64,000 bases of DNA. Source: Beroe forskalii (lineage: Eukaryota > Ctenophora > Nuda > Beroida > Beroidae). Positions 1 to 12,155 of this stretch are shown here, in pieces. The notes beneath the pieces were generated by a model. That model was not told the DNA's origin. It saw nothing but the letters and a program-made list of their open reading frames with translations, and did no database searches. Position numbers and translations under genes: made by a program. The DNA lies in the NCBI GenBank assembly GCA_011033025.1, contig WFMF01000194.1, forward strand, positions 248,001-312,000, given 5' to 3'. Position 1 is the stretch's first letter. Each line of letters opens with the position of its first letter.

Positions 1-297
1 GAGCTGCAATAAACTCCACCTGTAATTTAAGAAGTGCGGAATAAAATTATTATTATTATTATCATCTAAGTGACTTCCATATTGTTATTGTAATGGAAAG
101 GCTGTGATAAGCAAGATAAATGGTCTAGGAGTGCATGTTCCGCTTCACATAATATGCAACTGTCTCATCCGAGTCTCGGTCTGTTGTCTGTTAATGAACC
201 CCGCAAAACTGTTAATGTCTGCTCATTTTCAGCTCACCGAAAATTATGCTGAGCTTTCACCATAATTCTTGTTCATGAGTAATCCTAAAGTATAACG
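1..297. other. AT-rich sequence, no gene seen
   Basis: An ATT trinucleotide run lies near 48-62. I recognise no coding, RNA or mobile feature here. Confidence 0.4.
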
Positions 298-315
298 GTG
301 ACAGTTCGAATTTCA

Positions 316-441
316 GTTTTCTGTGCGCGGCGTAAAGACATGAATAAAATGTCTATACGCCGCGCAAGCCACAAACTTACGCCGCGCACGCAAAACTGCA
401 GTTTTGTCCCTTTAAAAGTGTGTATAAGCACTTTAAAAGGT
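316..441. repeat. Compound hairpin with GCGCGGCGTA stems
   Basis: Arms at 316-335 and 377-396 are reverse complements at 18 of 20 positions. Between them is a second hairpin (AGACAT...ATGTCT, 336-354). A 14-bp perfect palindrome AAAACTGCAGTTTT (392-405) follows, then another inverted pair around CTTTAAAAG to 441. The short open frames on both strands across it are by-products of the palindrome. The TACGCCGCGC core also occurs in the Y-shaped element at 23285-23493, so the two may be related. No target duplication was identified. Confidence 0.6.
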
Positions 442-1679
442 GCGTTTCTCCTCTCACATGTCGCAGTATGTTTCCATGCAGGCTGGGAGGATGATATCTT
501 TGTGCTGCTGGGCAATGTTTGTCTGACGTACTTGCCCCTAATGACCGGGCACATGTGTCCCTTGTCTCCTAATGACCCAGTACCACACATTAGTTATATA
601 TCAGGTTCATTAGTTACCTCTCACTACCATATTCCAGTACTAGATTCCTATATATCATTGCCCTGCTGTAAAACAGTAGTGCACTAGTACCTTGCATATA
701 TCATTATTACAACTTCTTACGACTCCCAATGATATCTCAAGTCAACATGAGACGAATGCTCTGTCTTTCCCCTTTCCCCATCTGCACGTGTATCACTGAT
801 CATAATATGATGTGAAATACACTGCAAAGTGCCGCGCACACGACACGCCCCGTGTTCTTACCCTCCCAAAAAGGAAAGGCCGCCTCATCAACATTGCAGC
901 CCGCTATTGGAAGGTTCAAGGTGGGCACTATGCCCTTATGTCTCTTGAAGACCTAAATTGTTTGATGTCAAGATTCACTTGTATCCAGCCCTCAGCTTCC
1001 CTGAGTGCCACATCTTTGTGGTATTCAGATCAAGTGTCGTGAATGCAATGGCATACCATACTATAGACATTTTGACATTTTATCACCTTTTTGGTTTTTT
1101 GTTTTTTGGTGCAATGTTCATTGACCACCTCCCCGGCTCCCCCGCCACGCGTGGAGAGGTGGCAGCTCTTCATAGCGAAGAGCTCTACTCGAACTCACCT
1201 GGCATGTACTTCCCCTTACCTGGGTGCCAGATGATAACATCTTTACAGATGCCCATTGAGTCGGGGGCGCCCCTCCAGAGATTGACTACCTTGGTCCCTG
1301 GCTAAGTGGCTACATGGGCCTCATCCTGCAACCATGGAGTGCATTGGCTCTGATGGCGAGTTGTGTTGGTTTGTAGTGGTGTTTGTAGTATGTCTGATCT
1401 CATTTTTATTACAGAAGAGTTGGTTTTCTATGGCAGGGGCGTCTCCTTCCTGCTTCGTGTGGTGCTTTTAGTTTAGAAAATGTATCTGTGCCTGCGCTCA
1501 GTGGCACGACTCTTGAGCTGGGATGGTAATTGATGGTTTGGGGTCAGCTGATCGTCGTAGGTGGGGTGCTTTCTACTCCAGAGTTTTTGTGATGCCTGCT
1601 GAGAAAATTAGTGAGAAAAGATTTTATCACCTTATCATCTAAGAACTGCATACCTGCTCATCATACATACAGACGCTCT
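442..1679. other. Unassigned sequence with a GC-richer patch
   Basis: Positions about 1120-1320 are clearly richer in G and C than the surroundings and are open in one frame, but I cannot match the translation to any family. It may be an old repeat fragment. Nothing else is recognised. Confidence 0.3.
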
Positions 1680-1689
1680 CTTTAGACTG

Positions 1690-1860
1690 ACAGAGTGACA
1701 GACAGTTAGGCACGCGCAGAGAATTCAAACAGGACAGTCAGACTCGCGCACAGAGCACAGATAGACAGACCTACAGACAGCCAGAAACGCGCACAGCGCA
1801 CAGGCAGACAGACCTACAGGCAGTCAGAAACGCGCACACAGCACGGGCAGACATAGGCAA
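1690..1860. repeat. Degenerate ~55-bp tandem repeat rich in CAGACAGAC
   Basis: About three imperfect copies of a unit containing CGCGCACAG, then AGACAGACCTACAG, then CAGCCAGAAA follow one another. This is a minisatellite-like tract with no coding sense. Confidence 0.6.
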
Positions 1861-1869
1861 GGAAACAAT

Positions 1870-3011
1870 GACCTGTTCATGATTCATTGATAATCCATTA
1901 TTAGCCGAAACAGGTCCATGGTATGGAAACAAGGTAATCTGTTGGTGTGGTAGCCACTGGTAGCCCACCTACTCGTCACCACTCCGTACTCGGAACATCT
2001 CCTTGGCATGTGTTGGGATGGTGTGCTGCAGATGTCTGCGCCGCGTGTGTGGCTGCAGTATTGTCTGTGTCTCGAGCAGGAGTATTTCAAAAGTTCGGAT
2101 ATAAATGTTCCAAGTTTTGGTTAGTCTTTAATAATGTCCTCAGAGCTAGAGCTAATTCGCGCTTTCCGAAGAACTCAATCCTGGGAGATGAAATGAAATA
2201 CACATAGTTGTTTAAACGGCCTAAGGAGTTAAGCCAACTTTTTATAATTCAAATCATTACTATCTTTTTCATGTTTAAAGATCTGGCAATGGTTCAAAAT
2301 GATAAATTAATGATAATCCTTATCATAAAATATTCACAGTGTTGAAGAACAATAGCAATTGAAACTTGATAGATACATGTTCACAAAAAATCTGCCTTGA
2401 GCAGGCCGCCGGGATGTTTCTCGCTTTTTGTAAAACGCGTTCCGTCTCGAACTCTGGTTAAGGAATTTCCTGTGCTCCACTATCAAGTCATTATTTCTCT
2501 TGAAGTACTTACGTCTTTTCCGCGAAACATTCAATAAATTACCCTGGCTCAATTAAGTGCTCAAGTCAATTACGCGATATAGTAAGATTGTTGTCGCTGT
2601 TTTATCAAGCTCTTCACTTGAATGTAATACTAGTGCAACCTGCGGTAGTTTCAGGCTCTGATGATATATCTATGATTCGTACAGTAACAACCCTTTGAAG
2701 TGTTGAGAAACACACCAGAAAAATGTTATACATCTGCTGGGGTATCTGGTATATTAAGAAATTCCTATAACTAGACAACTAATTGGTGCTGTATTATTAT
2801 AGTATTATGTAATAGTAAGTTTATAAATAAATTACTCGGTTATAGATTGAATTTGTATATGTTCAATCCGGATCTGAGCATCAAAATATATTATATCTTA
2901 AAATCATTATGATGTTGCCTATCTAGATCAATAAGTCCTTATTAAATTTGCTTGGATATATCTTTAAATTTTAAAAAAATCCACAAAACTAATTATTTTC
3001 TTGTGTTTCAG
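1870..3011. other. AT-rich sequence upstream of the receptor exon
   Basis: I searched by eye for upstream receptor-kinase exons (glycine loop, HRD, DFG) and found none. The 3' end supplies the polypyrimidine tract and CAG acceptor (AG at 3010-3011) of the exon at 3012. Confidence 0.35.
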
Positions 3012-3162
3012 ATGTCAACAAACCACTACCTCGCCCCTGAGCTCTTTCTGCAGAGGGGAGGCTACAACGCTCACCACCTTCTCTTTGATAACAGCTTCAG
3101 ACAAATGGACGTGTACAGCGCTTCTCTGGTCATCTGGCAGATATTGAACCGATGCCTCGAAG
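3012..3162 (+). CDS. Type II TGF-beta/activin-family receptor kinase, subdomain VIII-IX exon
   Basis: This 151-bp exon encodes the middle of the kinase C-lobe of a type II TGF-beta superfamily receptor, a membrane Ser/Thr kinase that binds ligand and phosphorylates type I receptors. The translation reads TNHYLAPELF (subdomain VIII, the YLAPE counterpart of YMAPE) and QMDVYSASLVIWQILNRCLE (subdomain IX, like DMYAMGLVLWELASRC of activin receptors). A TTTCAG acceptor precedes it and a canonical GTAAGT donor follows at 3163. It ends in phase 1, which the exon at 11908 completes. Odd point: the usual Gly of the D-x-Y-x-x-G motif is Ser here. Upstream exons carrying the extracellular, membrane and N-lobe parts are not seen and probably lie left of the window. 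Family assignment rests on motifs recognised by eye. Confidence 0.82.
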
Positions 3163-4201
3163 GTAAGTCTACGATGAACTTCGCAGAAATAGTATTTCTG
3201 AAATTAAATATTTTCTTACCGGTCCAATCATCTTTATTTTGTCCATTTAGTCACTGTTTTATGACCCTTTTCTTTGGCCTCCCAACAGCACAAATCCGCA
3301 TTTTCATCTGCCACAGCTTACCAAACTTAACTTAACTCAAACCTAAACGTCAACTTGCACCCCGATTGGTCAATGTCAAGTGAACTTGATCATGGGTACT
3401 GGGTAATATGCCGTCGATATTATCCTCCTTATCGAAGTATCGAAATAAATAAGCAACTTTCCACTGAATTACCTTTGCTGCTGCATCCTAAGAGCTGATA
3501 ACGTTTGAGCTGTGCGAGGACGTTATCAGTTCAGAGTTCTCCCACCTCCCGGGTATCATGAGATATAACGCCCGGCGAGCATTACTACATGCCCTAGATT
3601 ACATTTCTCACACTCCCTTCCATTCTCCCACTAAACGATATCACTAAACGCAGGGCTCGTCTCCTTGCCTTCCTTGTAACTCTCCCTCGTCATCGCATTA
3701 TGTGCGTTATGTGCACTGGAACATGGCTGCCCTACCTCACCTACCCTCCATTCTAAGGCCTGATAATGACCCCACTCTTAATGAACGCACAGTTAATAAA
3801 TTAGCAGAACTACTGTTTCGACTAAAAGATAATATCATTATATCGTTAAATGATAACTCCATAAACTATATATTCATCCGTTTCGGACGAGAGCTCCTTC
3901 ACTCCACTGTAAAATACTTGAGGTAATTAAATATATCTCGGGGAGTGAATTGCCGCGGCACTCATTCCAATTATCTGCAAGGCTCTCTTTCTCCGTGTGA
4001 TTGAAGTTGGAGGGAAATGTCCCCCTGGGAACGTATTGTATCCCTTGTTATGCTATTATGGAAAGAGTGTGTCGTGTTCGTCGTACCACGGAGTACTAGG
4101 CTCAGCCTAGAAAAGACCTGGTCGACGACACTGTCTTATTATTACTACTATTAGAAATGTAGCTGCTCGAGAGAAGAGAGGGAGGGAGAACCATGGGCGC
4201 C
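3163..4201. other. First receptor intron, proximal part
   Basis: Intronic sequence between receptor exons. I see no second gene; the short open frame near 3702-3926 has no recognisable motif and no splice context. Confidence 0.35.
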
Positions 4202-5683
4202 CTGTCATGCCCTGTTTTTGCCCTGTTTTTGGCCCTTGCCTCATGAAGCCCTTCTTTTGCCCTGCTTTGGACCAATTTGCCCTGTTTTTCTGGGCCAAAA
4301 ATATACTCAGATCACCATTTTGGGTCGCCTCCAAAAAAAAAAAAAAAAAAAAAAGGTCGCCAATTTCAGAAATATACCTATTAATTTATTAGAACTGCCT
4401 CAGATGGAATTAAAATTTGGAAATATACCTACTAATGACTGTCTCAGATGGAAAAGGAATATACCTATTTAAGTATTATTCACTACATTGATGGAATTCT
4501 ATACGTATTAAATAAGACTGTTCCGATGGAATTTGAAAATATATCTTTTTAAGCATTAAGCACTGTCTTGATGGAATTTGGTATATCTTTTTAAGCACCG
4601 TCTCGATGGAATTTGAAAATATTCCTTTATTAAAGTATTAAGCACTGTCTCAGATGAAATCTGGAAATATACCTATTAAGCACTGACTCGGATGGAATTT
4701 GGAAATATACCGTTTAGGTTTTAAGCACTGTCTCGGATGGAATTTGAAAATATACCTAGTAAATTATTAAGCACTGACTCGGATGGAATTTGGAAATATA
4801 CCTTTTAAAATATTAAGCACTGTCTCGGATAGAATTTGAAAATATACCTTTTAAAATTTTAAGTATTAAGCACTGTCTCGGATGGAACTTGGAAATATAC
4901 CTATTAAATTATTAAGCACTGACTCGGATGGAATTTGGAAATATACCTTTATAAGTATTAAGCACTGTCTCGGATGGAATTTGAAAATATACCTTTGTAG
5001 GTATTAAGCACTGTCTAGGATAGAATTTGAAAATATACCTTCTAAGTATTGCTACCGGATGAAATTTGGAAATATACCTATTAAGCACTGTTTCGGATGG
5101 AACTTGGAAATATACCTATTAGCACTGACTCAGATGGAATTTGGAAATATACCTTCTTAAGTAGGTATTAAGCACTGTTTCGGATTCAATTTGAAAATAT
5201 AGGTACCTTTTAAGTATTAATAAGCACTGTCTCGGATGAAATTTGGAAATATACTGATTAAGTATTAAGCACTGTCTCGGATAGAATTTGAAAATATTCC
5301 TATTAAATTCTTAAATTATCAAGCACTGTTTCGGGTAGAATTTGGAAATATACCTTTTCAGCACTGTCTCGGATGGATTTTGGAAATATACCTATTAAGC
5401 ACTGTCTCGGATGGATTTTGGAAATATACCTAATAAAGTAAAAATATACCTTTTGAGCACTGTGTTCATGAAATATACCTTAAATATGCCTGAAATATAC
5501 CTGAAAATCGAAAAATATACCCATTAAGCACTATCTCGGATGGCCTTTTCAGGGTGGCGTCCAAAAAAAAAAAAAAAAAAAAAAAAAAAAGGTCGACACT
5601 TTGCAAAAGATACATAGGCATATATGCCCTGTTTTTCACTGCATTTGCCCTGCTTTTTGGGCCATTTTTATGCCCTGTCAAGG
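4202..5683. repeat. Minisatellite composite bracketed by poly-A tracts
   Basis: The core (about 4367-5540) is a tandem array of a roughly 45-bp unit, consensus AAGCACTGTCTCGGATGGAA followed by TTTGGAAATATACCTATT. There are some 25 copies with small indels. Each side carries a poly-A tract (4332-4354 and about 5562-5590) preceded by GGYSGCSTCC and followed by GGTCG. Outside these lie TGCCCTGTTTTT-rich segments (4202-4290 and 5620-5683). The flanking blocks are in direct, not inverted, orientation. It lies in the first visible receptor intron. The organisation suggests a repeat that expanded inside a mobile or satellite unit; no target duplication was found. Confidence 0.8.
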
Positions 5684-8600
5684 AATTTCTAAAGTTTGGC
5701 AGCTATGGGGAGAACACGTAACATTGTAAAACAGTGGGACAAATGTAAAACACGCCTAACGCACATGGGCTTCTGTCACAATGCTAACAATGTCACTAAT
5801 AGTAATCTTTATTATTGTAAAATATTATATTGCCCTTCTGATATTATATCTTGTTGGGACATGGTGGGATTCTGATGGCTTGTTGGGACTGATCTCTAAG
5901 AAATAATTGAATAGAAAATATTAATATTTCAAGAGACTTCTAATTTCGGCGCATACCTTAGTACAGAAAGTAAGCAGAAAATTTAGCACTCAGGTCCCAA
6001 AAATTCTTAATTTTGCGCGTGAAATATAATAAAGCACTAGGGCTCTAAAGATAACTTATTTTGATTTTGCTCAATACTGTATTATTTTTCCGAATTTATA
6101 ATTTCCGTTCCGGTTCTCAATCGTTCATGGAATAATGAGCCAATTTGAATGTGATTTACCTGAACTGCCTTGCACCCCTATGTACATCAATTTACTTCAA
6201 GTTCGCGAATAGCAGCGGTTATTGTCATTGAGGTGCAACCTGTGGAGTGAGAAACGTGAAAACTATATTTTCTATTTCAAACCTGCACAATAACTTTTGT
6301 AGTGGAATAAAAGTGCTCTGAATGACCTCTATGCTGAATGAAGCCTCGCCCTTACTAAAATATTTCAGATTCTTTACTTCCAGATAATTGAACTATGATT
6401 GAAAGTTAATTTGTTGAGTATAAGGTGTAATATGATTCTTTGCGCACTTTCATATTGTTAATTCCTTTCGCACAAATTTAACTTTTTCCCGAGAGTTCAA
6501 TTATTTCGACATTATCACTTCATTATGACGTACAGCTCTCAGATGAGAAACAGCCAAGGTTTCCGTGCCTTGCGTACACCATTCCTAAAACTTCTGACTC
6601 ATGTGCCATTATGCGAATCAGTTCGTCAATCAACAGTAATTACCTGATATATTGGCGTTATCAACCTGAAGTTGATGGTCTGAAACCGCCTACTTTGGTA
6701 ATTTGTGGGTGTGCGACTTGAAATTATATTCCTCGTCATATTCTTCAAGTGAACTCTCTAATAAGAGAGTTCACCTGATGTGCCATTGAATCTGTGATGT
6801 GGAAATGCTAAGACCGTATACTGGTCCTGATACTCTAATACTACCCTTGTAATTGACAGACATTGCTGAGAAAGACCGGATGGTCTCACACTGTCCGATG
6901 TGCCCGCTGTTTCTTATCTCTTCACTCAATTACATTCTAATTAGGGTCTTGTAATGATAATGAACATAATCTGACATGTTGTGTTTTGCTATAATAATGA
7001 TAATGTGACCATCTGCAAGGAGCAATCTCCCGGCGTTAGCCCATGTTTAATAACACACCACTTGAATAAAAGTAGCTGACGTCATCAATTGACTTGCTTA
7101 AACCTTTGATAATGACGTATATTATCTCTTATCCTTCAAGTTATGCTACACACCATACAATTTACATCTGTGGGAACTCAAGATCATAGACCGTGGAAGA
7201 ACACATAATTATCATTATCGTAATTATGTTTAATTTACGTTTTATTGTTATGCTCTGTCTGAGAATGATGAAAAAATAGAGCGAAAAGGTTGAACTCTTT
7301 GTCGGGTGGCAATGTTTTAAAAATGTGTTGTTCACATTGTTCACATTATATTCTGTTATAGTTTGTGTCTCACTTTGTACTTCATATTGTAATGTGCCAC
7401 ATAGCTCTGTGCTCTACAGTTTAATTGTTGTCATTGCACTGTGAACTGTCATGTAAATTCTTTATTTGAAGGAGGAGTTGTTCATCACTAAAAGTTTTTA
7501 ACTACGAGTGCTACAAACGCAGTTGTTAGTATCATGATCCTGAAATTTGTGACAACTTTCTGGTGAATAATGACAAAGTCCCCCAAGATTCATTAGAATG
7601 CTGTTACAAAAGCTGATGTTCGAACTCGTATTGTCCAGATTTGGTCAGATCGCAATAGGACACTAGATTTAGTCAAAAGTCCAGCCGACACAACATTGAT
7701 GTACAGCCATTGTCAATCAAGTACATTGAGTTCCAAAGTCAAGGTCTGGTAAACAGTACGGATCATGGAATGCTTGTGTCCATGTATAGCTGTATAGGAA
7801 TCAAGCAGTAGAGTACATGATAATGTCATAGCGTTGTCCCTATGTACTAGCCGCTCTGGTGCCAGTGAGTCCCAACACTAACTCAATCAAACAATCGGTT
7901 CATTGTACATCAAGTCTTCCCAACGTATTTCCAGCTTCCTCGAAATAGCACAATATGGTGATGAATACACACTTCATCCTCACATCCTGAGTGCGATCTC
8001 CTCATCGGAATTCATTCTGAGTGTTATCAGAGCTGATAATCATCATTTCTTTGGGGATACAGTCAACTCATGACAATATTACCCGCCTTGGTGTCTTTCC
8101 ATACCACACGGTATTCCTGATATCTCATGGGAGAGTGAGATTTATATTCCATGATAAGCGCCCTTTTCTCCTTTTTCCGGGCGGTGTGCCAGCTTTCCTT
8201 CATACCTCTGCATGTGTAGACACACAAAAGGACATGTGAGACAGCAAAATATCTGGCATCTGAGACAGTAAAACCTCTGAGACAGCATTCATCACAATGA
8301 TATTATCAGTATTCACCAATCTTTATCTTTGAACTCTATCGAGTCTATTTCCCCTATTTCATAACTCAGTATCTGCGAGGGTTCGTGATTGTCCTCTGTG
8401 TGTCACCACTGAGTCACTGACCATCATGGGAGTTTCTTTTTGTTAGTGGCTCACTATCAAACGATAATGATATATTTTATACTGATTCCAGTTATTTAAA
8501 GCTTTAGATAAGAGTAAAATTATGCATCTATTTTCCGGATATAGGATCCCCATATATAGCAGCCTCTGAACCGTGTATCGGGGCATCAAAAGAATCTAAC

Positions 8601-9020
8601 TCTTATCCTATTAACAGTGTCTAAGAATTCCTAGCTACGTTCCGGCCTACATATCCCACAAATAGTTGATCCGGAAGTTAAAATGATGTCATGATTCGCT
8701 GCTGAAATCTCTCTGTTCGTTCCCCTCTCTGGATGTAGAGCCTCACAATGTTCACATGTTTAAAATACCCCGGACTCAAGCTGCTGAATAGCATACTTAA
8801 GATGTGTCGGAACTACTCGCCACTCTATAGACTATAATAGTACGGGCCGTGACGTATGAGGCACGCTCTATGTTATTTTGCTGCATTTTATGTATGGTAA
8901 CTGTACACTGTATGTGCGTGTATACTTCGGCAGCAGTATACGCCAGTACATTTTAACATGGTGCACACAGTTCACGTTAAAACTATCCATGTTCAATGGT
9001 ACGAGCAACTTTGCCCTGAA
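5684..9020. other. AT-rich intronic sequence
   Basis: No exon-like or repeat structure stands out. One TGACGTCA octamer occurs near 7079. Confidence 0.35.
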
Positions 9021-9021
9021 C

Positions 9022-9058
9022 TCACACACACACACACACACACAGACGCACACACACG
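9022..9058. repeat. CA microsatellite
   Basis: An interrupted (CA)n run. It creates spurious His-Thr and Cys-Val open frames on the two strands. Confidence 0.9.
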
Positions 9059-9390
9059 GGCTACTACTACTACTACAAGCCACACATCACGATAATTTTA
9101 ACTGTTCTATATAAATGTGAGTTTTAAATCGCGCGGACAAGCTGCTGAGCTTTACCCTGGTATTTGTGTTTAATTCAGACTACGTCTGGCTCTGATTAGC
9201 GTAGGATATTAGTCAGCTTTAATATCGAATTACTTGTACAAAATGGCTTAATTGACCAGTATTAAATTATAATTTGACTTGATTCAATGCTCAATATATG
9301 ATGATATGTACGCACAGTGCGCATTGTGGGCTTGATGATCACTAACTGGCCGGATGGTAATGAAATAGTGCATCATGTGCACGTGCAACA

Positions 9391-9402
9391 AACACGCACA
9401 TA

Positions 9403-9433
<31 letters not shown>

Positions 9434-9470
9434 GTACACCCTCACCCACACCCTCACGCACACCCAATGA
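9391..9470. repeat. CA microsatellite with degenerate CACC extension
   Basis: A (CA)n tract to about 9433 grades into CACCCTCACCCACACC-type sequence. Open frames across it are repeat artefacts. Confidence 0.88.
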
Positions 9471-10919
9471 CACCATGGTTTTTGAGAAGCAGTTCTTGCA
9501 GGTGACAGAGATGTGGTTTTGCGCCTAAATAAAGGGCATGAGCTCAAATACACTCATACTCACAATGGGCTGGTGTGTCAGGGTACGGGGGCCATTGTGA
9601 TCACTTTATCTTTGTTCATAATGTATTACTGTATATTACGTCTTGGCTTATACCCATGACATGATAAGGAATTCAATCAACCAGGATGTATAATATATAC
9701 ATACATAGAATATATATCTTGCCCCTACCCTGATCAAGATACACAGTAATATGTAGATCATACACACGCCCTGCCACAGTGTACGACTAGTGACTTGTGA
9801 GATATGGGATATGATTATGAGTCACGACCCTGAGATCACCATTAGATTAGAGATATGACAGTGAGATATGACAGGGAGATCACATGACCACTCACCAGCA
9901 GATCTCGTAGTATGATGATCTACAGACATATGAGCAGCTAGAGTACTAGAGAGGTCCACCATTTCCAGCTATTAACAATGTATTATAATATATATCATGT
10001 AGTAGTAGACATTGTAATGCAGTAAGAAAAGCAGCTGCTCAGCAGGTATGTAGCCCGTTCTCCGTTGTCAATTCCCCACTCTAAACCCTGATAATACCGT
10101 CACTCTGTGGAGCACAGTGTATCCGCGCGCGCGCTGACACACTCCCAGCGCTGGCGGTGGTGGTGTTTATGTTCCACAACTACACAATATATAACCTGGG
10201 AGAGTGAGGGAGAGGGATTAGTAGACTAATCCCACTCCGTCTAAATGAGCTGGAGCAGCAGCAGAGAGGTATATTCTCTACTTTACTCTCTCTGGAGCAG
10301 CTGAGAAGGGAATGTACTGCTCAATCCTAGCATACAATCAAGATATTACGGTGTAATGTCCGTATGTGGCAGTGCGCGGCTTCATACACTGTGCGCATGT
10401 ACAAGATCGTATACATTAGGTAATTTGTTTTAGTCATGTCTCTTACAAGTACGAGAATGTACCAATACGGCATCAGCTTTGGATCCACTTAAACAAGTAC
10501 ACGATGATGTGTCTGTTGGCTGTATCAAATGAGCCGTAATGTTTCTGGCGTAAAACCCTAAGCTTCGAACTTTGGTGTAGCATTTTTATGAGTCCGGTCT
10601 AATTATCGTGCAGTGCAGCAGTTAGCGAGTCTCTCTGTCCGGTGTCATAATGTCTGTTGACGGGTTTTGTGTGAGACTGTGAGAGAATCTTATGTTTCTA
10701 CACATTCTATGTAGTTTGACATTTTGCACGTGTTTGTGTCGTATAGGGCGTGTGTGTATTATTTGCATATCATTTTCAGTTAGTAAACAATTGCGTCTGT
10801 GTTTTGATGTCTGGCTGTTTTGCAAGTTTGAGTCAGTAAATGATTGTTTGTCAGTGCGCACGTGTGTATGTGGCCGTTTTGTTTGCGCGTATCAAATGTA
10901 TGTTTTCAGGAAGTTTTTA
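9471..10919. other. AT-rich intronic sequence
   Basis: A run of alternating GCGCGCGCGC lies near 10127. I see no exon, RNA gene or inverted-repeat element. Confidence 0.3.
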
Positions 10920-11025
10920 GTTTTGTATGTGTGTATGTACGTATTAATGTATGTATGTATGTATTTATTTATTTATGTATGCATGTATGTACATGTATGT
11001 ATGTATGTATGCACGCATGTATGTG
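10920..11025. repeat. ATGT tetranucleotide microsatellite
   Basis: Imperfect (ATGT)n with ATTT interruptions. The open frame spanning it encodes low-complexity Cys/Met/Tyr/Val sequence and is not a gene. Confidence 0.85.
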
Positions 11026-11907
11026 ACACCCGAGTGTCGAGGGAGGCTCTAAAAAGCAGTAGTTGCTGGTGGGCGGTGTGTGATAGGGCTTCTGACGCTA
11101 ATATACCTGAACTACTGCTGCTTTGTCGACTTGTCACTACATTCATGTCAGGAGTTCCTACTGTTACACTTACTGAGTTTATATTCCTCCCACGCGCCTA
11201 GGCGTGTTTCATGGACAACAACGCGACTTCTAAAATTATATCGACAGGAAAATTCGGATGAGTATGTTTTTTTTCAAGTTGGGGCCCGTTTAGAATCATG
11301 ATTTAAAAACTTAAAAAGCATAAAACGTCAACCACCAGAAAGAAAATTTGTTCGACTTCATGGACCAATTTTATGAAATCTGAACAGTGTAATATGAAAT
11401 TAATTTTCTGATGCCAACAATGCACCTTCTTCAGAAACAGACTTAATGGGCCGTAAACTTTTCCGGAAGAATACATGAACTTCGTCTAGGCAGTATAAAT
11501 AACTTGGAGATAAGATACAATTAATGAACCGCACACCTGCATTACACTATAAAATTTGGATTGCGGCCAGTACTGTGCCTTAAATTCACATTTTCATACA
11601 TTTATCCATGAATCAGAAATCATAAACCCTTGCCCCCAATAGTTTAATTTATTGGGCAACCCCCTTCCTCTAATCATGAATCATACCCCATGGACTGCTG
11701 ACTTTGAATGACAGCCTCCTACCCTGAAGGCTGAAACCATTCGCAGAAAAAGGAATCCCTGTCAGTAGGAATATCTCTTTAATGTTTGAATCCAATCTCC
11801 TATAGTCTTATGTTGTACTCAACAGGAGCCATTCGCCTTGAACCTCAACCCACTTACTCTGCCCCTATTTCTAGGAATACTTGACCCCTAACTCTGCCCT
11901 ATTCCAG
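11026..11907. other. First receptor intron, distal part
   Basis: No feature recognised until the ATTCCAG acceptor (AG at 11906-11907) of the next receptor exon. Confidence 0.35.
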
Positions 11908-12041
11908 GAGGAGCAATGCCGCACTGTCTACCCTACGAGGACCTAGTAGGACCCCGACCCTCCCTGGCCCACATGGCCCTCGTCGTCAAGGAGACCCGGC
12001 CCACACTCTACAGCTCCTGGATACATCATCCGGAGCTAAAG
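11908..12041 (+). CDS. Type II TGF-beta receptor kinase, subdomain X exon
   Basis: This 134-bp exon completes the phase-1 codon left at 3162 and reads GGAMPHCLPYEDLVGPRPSL, then AHMALVVKETRPTLYSSW and IHHPELK. That matches the stretch of type II receptors that runs from the loop after SRC to the helix before CW, e.g. LPFEEEIGQHPSLEDMQ in activin receptors, including the PSL..M and RP positions. It ends in phase 0. The donor is AAG|GTCACT, a weak site that coincides with the first unit of the TGACGTCA tandem repeat immediately downstream. The gene assignment follows from collinearity with both neighbouring exons and from exact phase agreement. Confidence 0.8.
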
Positions 12042-12155
12042 GTCACTGAGAGTGACGTCATCAGTCACTGAGAGTGACGTCATCAGTCTCTGTGAGAGTG
12101 ACGTCATCAGTCACTGAGAGTGTGACGTCATCAGTCACTGAGAGTGACGTCATTG
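12042..12155. repeat. 22-26 bp tandem repeat carrying TGACGTCA
   Basis: Five copies of CACTGAGAGTGACGTCATCAGT with small length changes begin right at the 5' splice site of the intron. Every unit carries the palindromic octamer TGACGTCA, the consensus CREB/ATF site. The donor GT of the receptor exon is inside the first unit. Confidence 0.88.

Noticed and set aside
958-1305. 115-residue open frame in the GC-richer patch
   Set aside because: No recognisable domain, splice context or codon pattern; not enough to call a gene.
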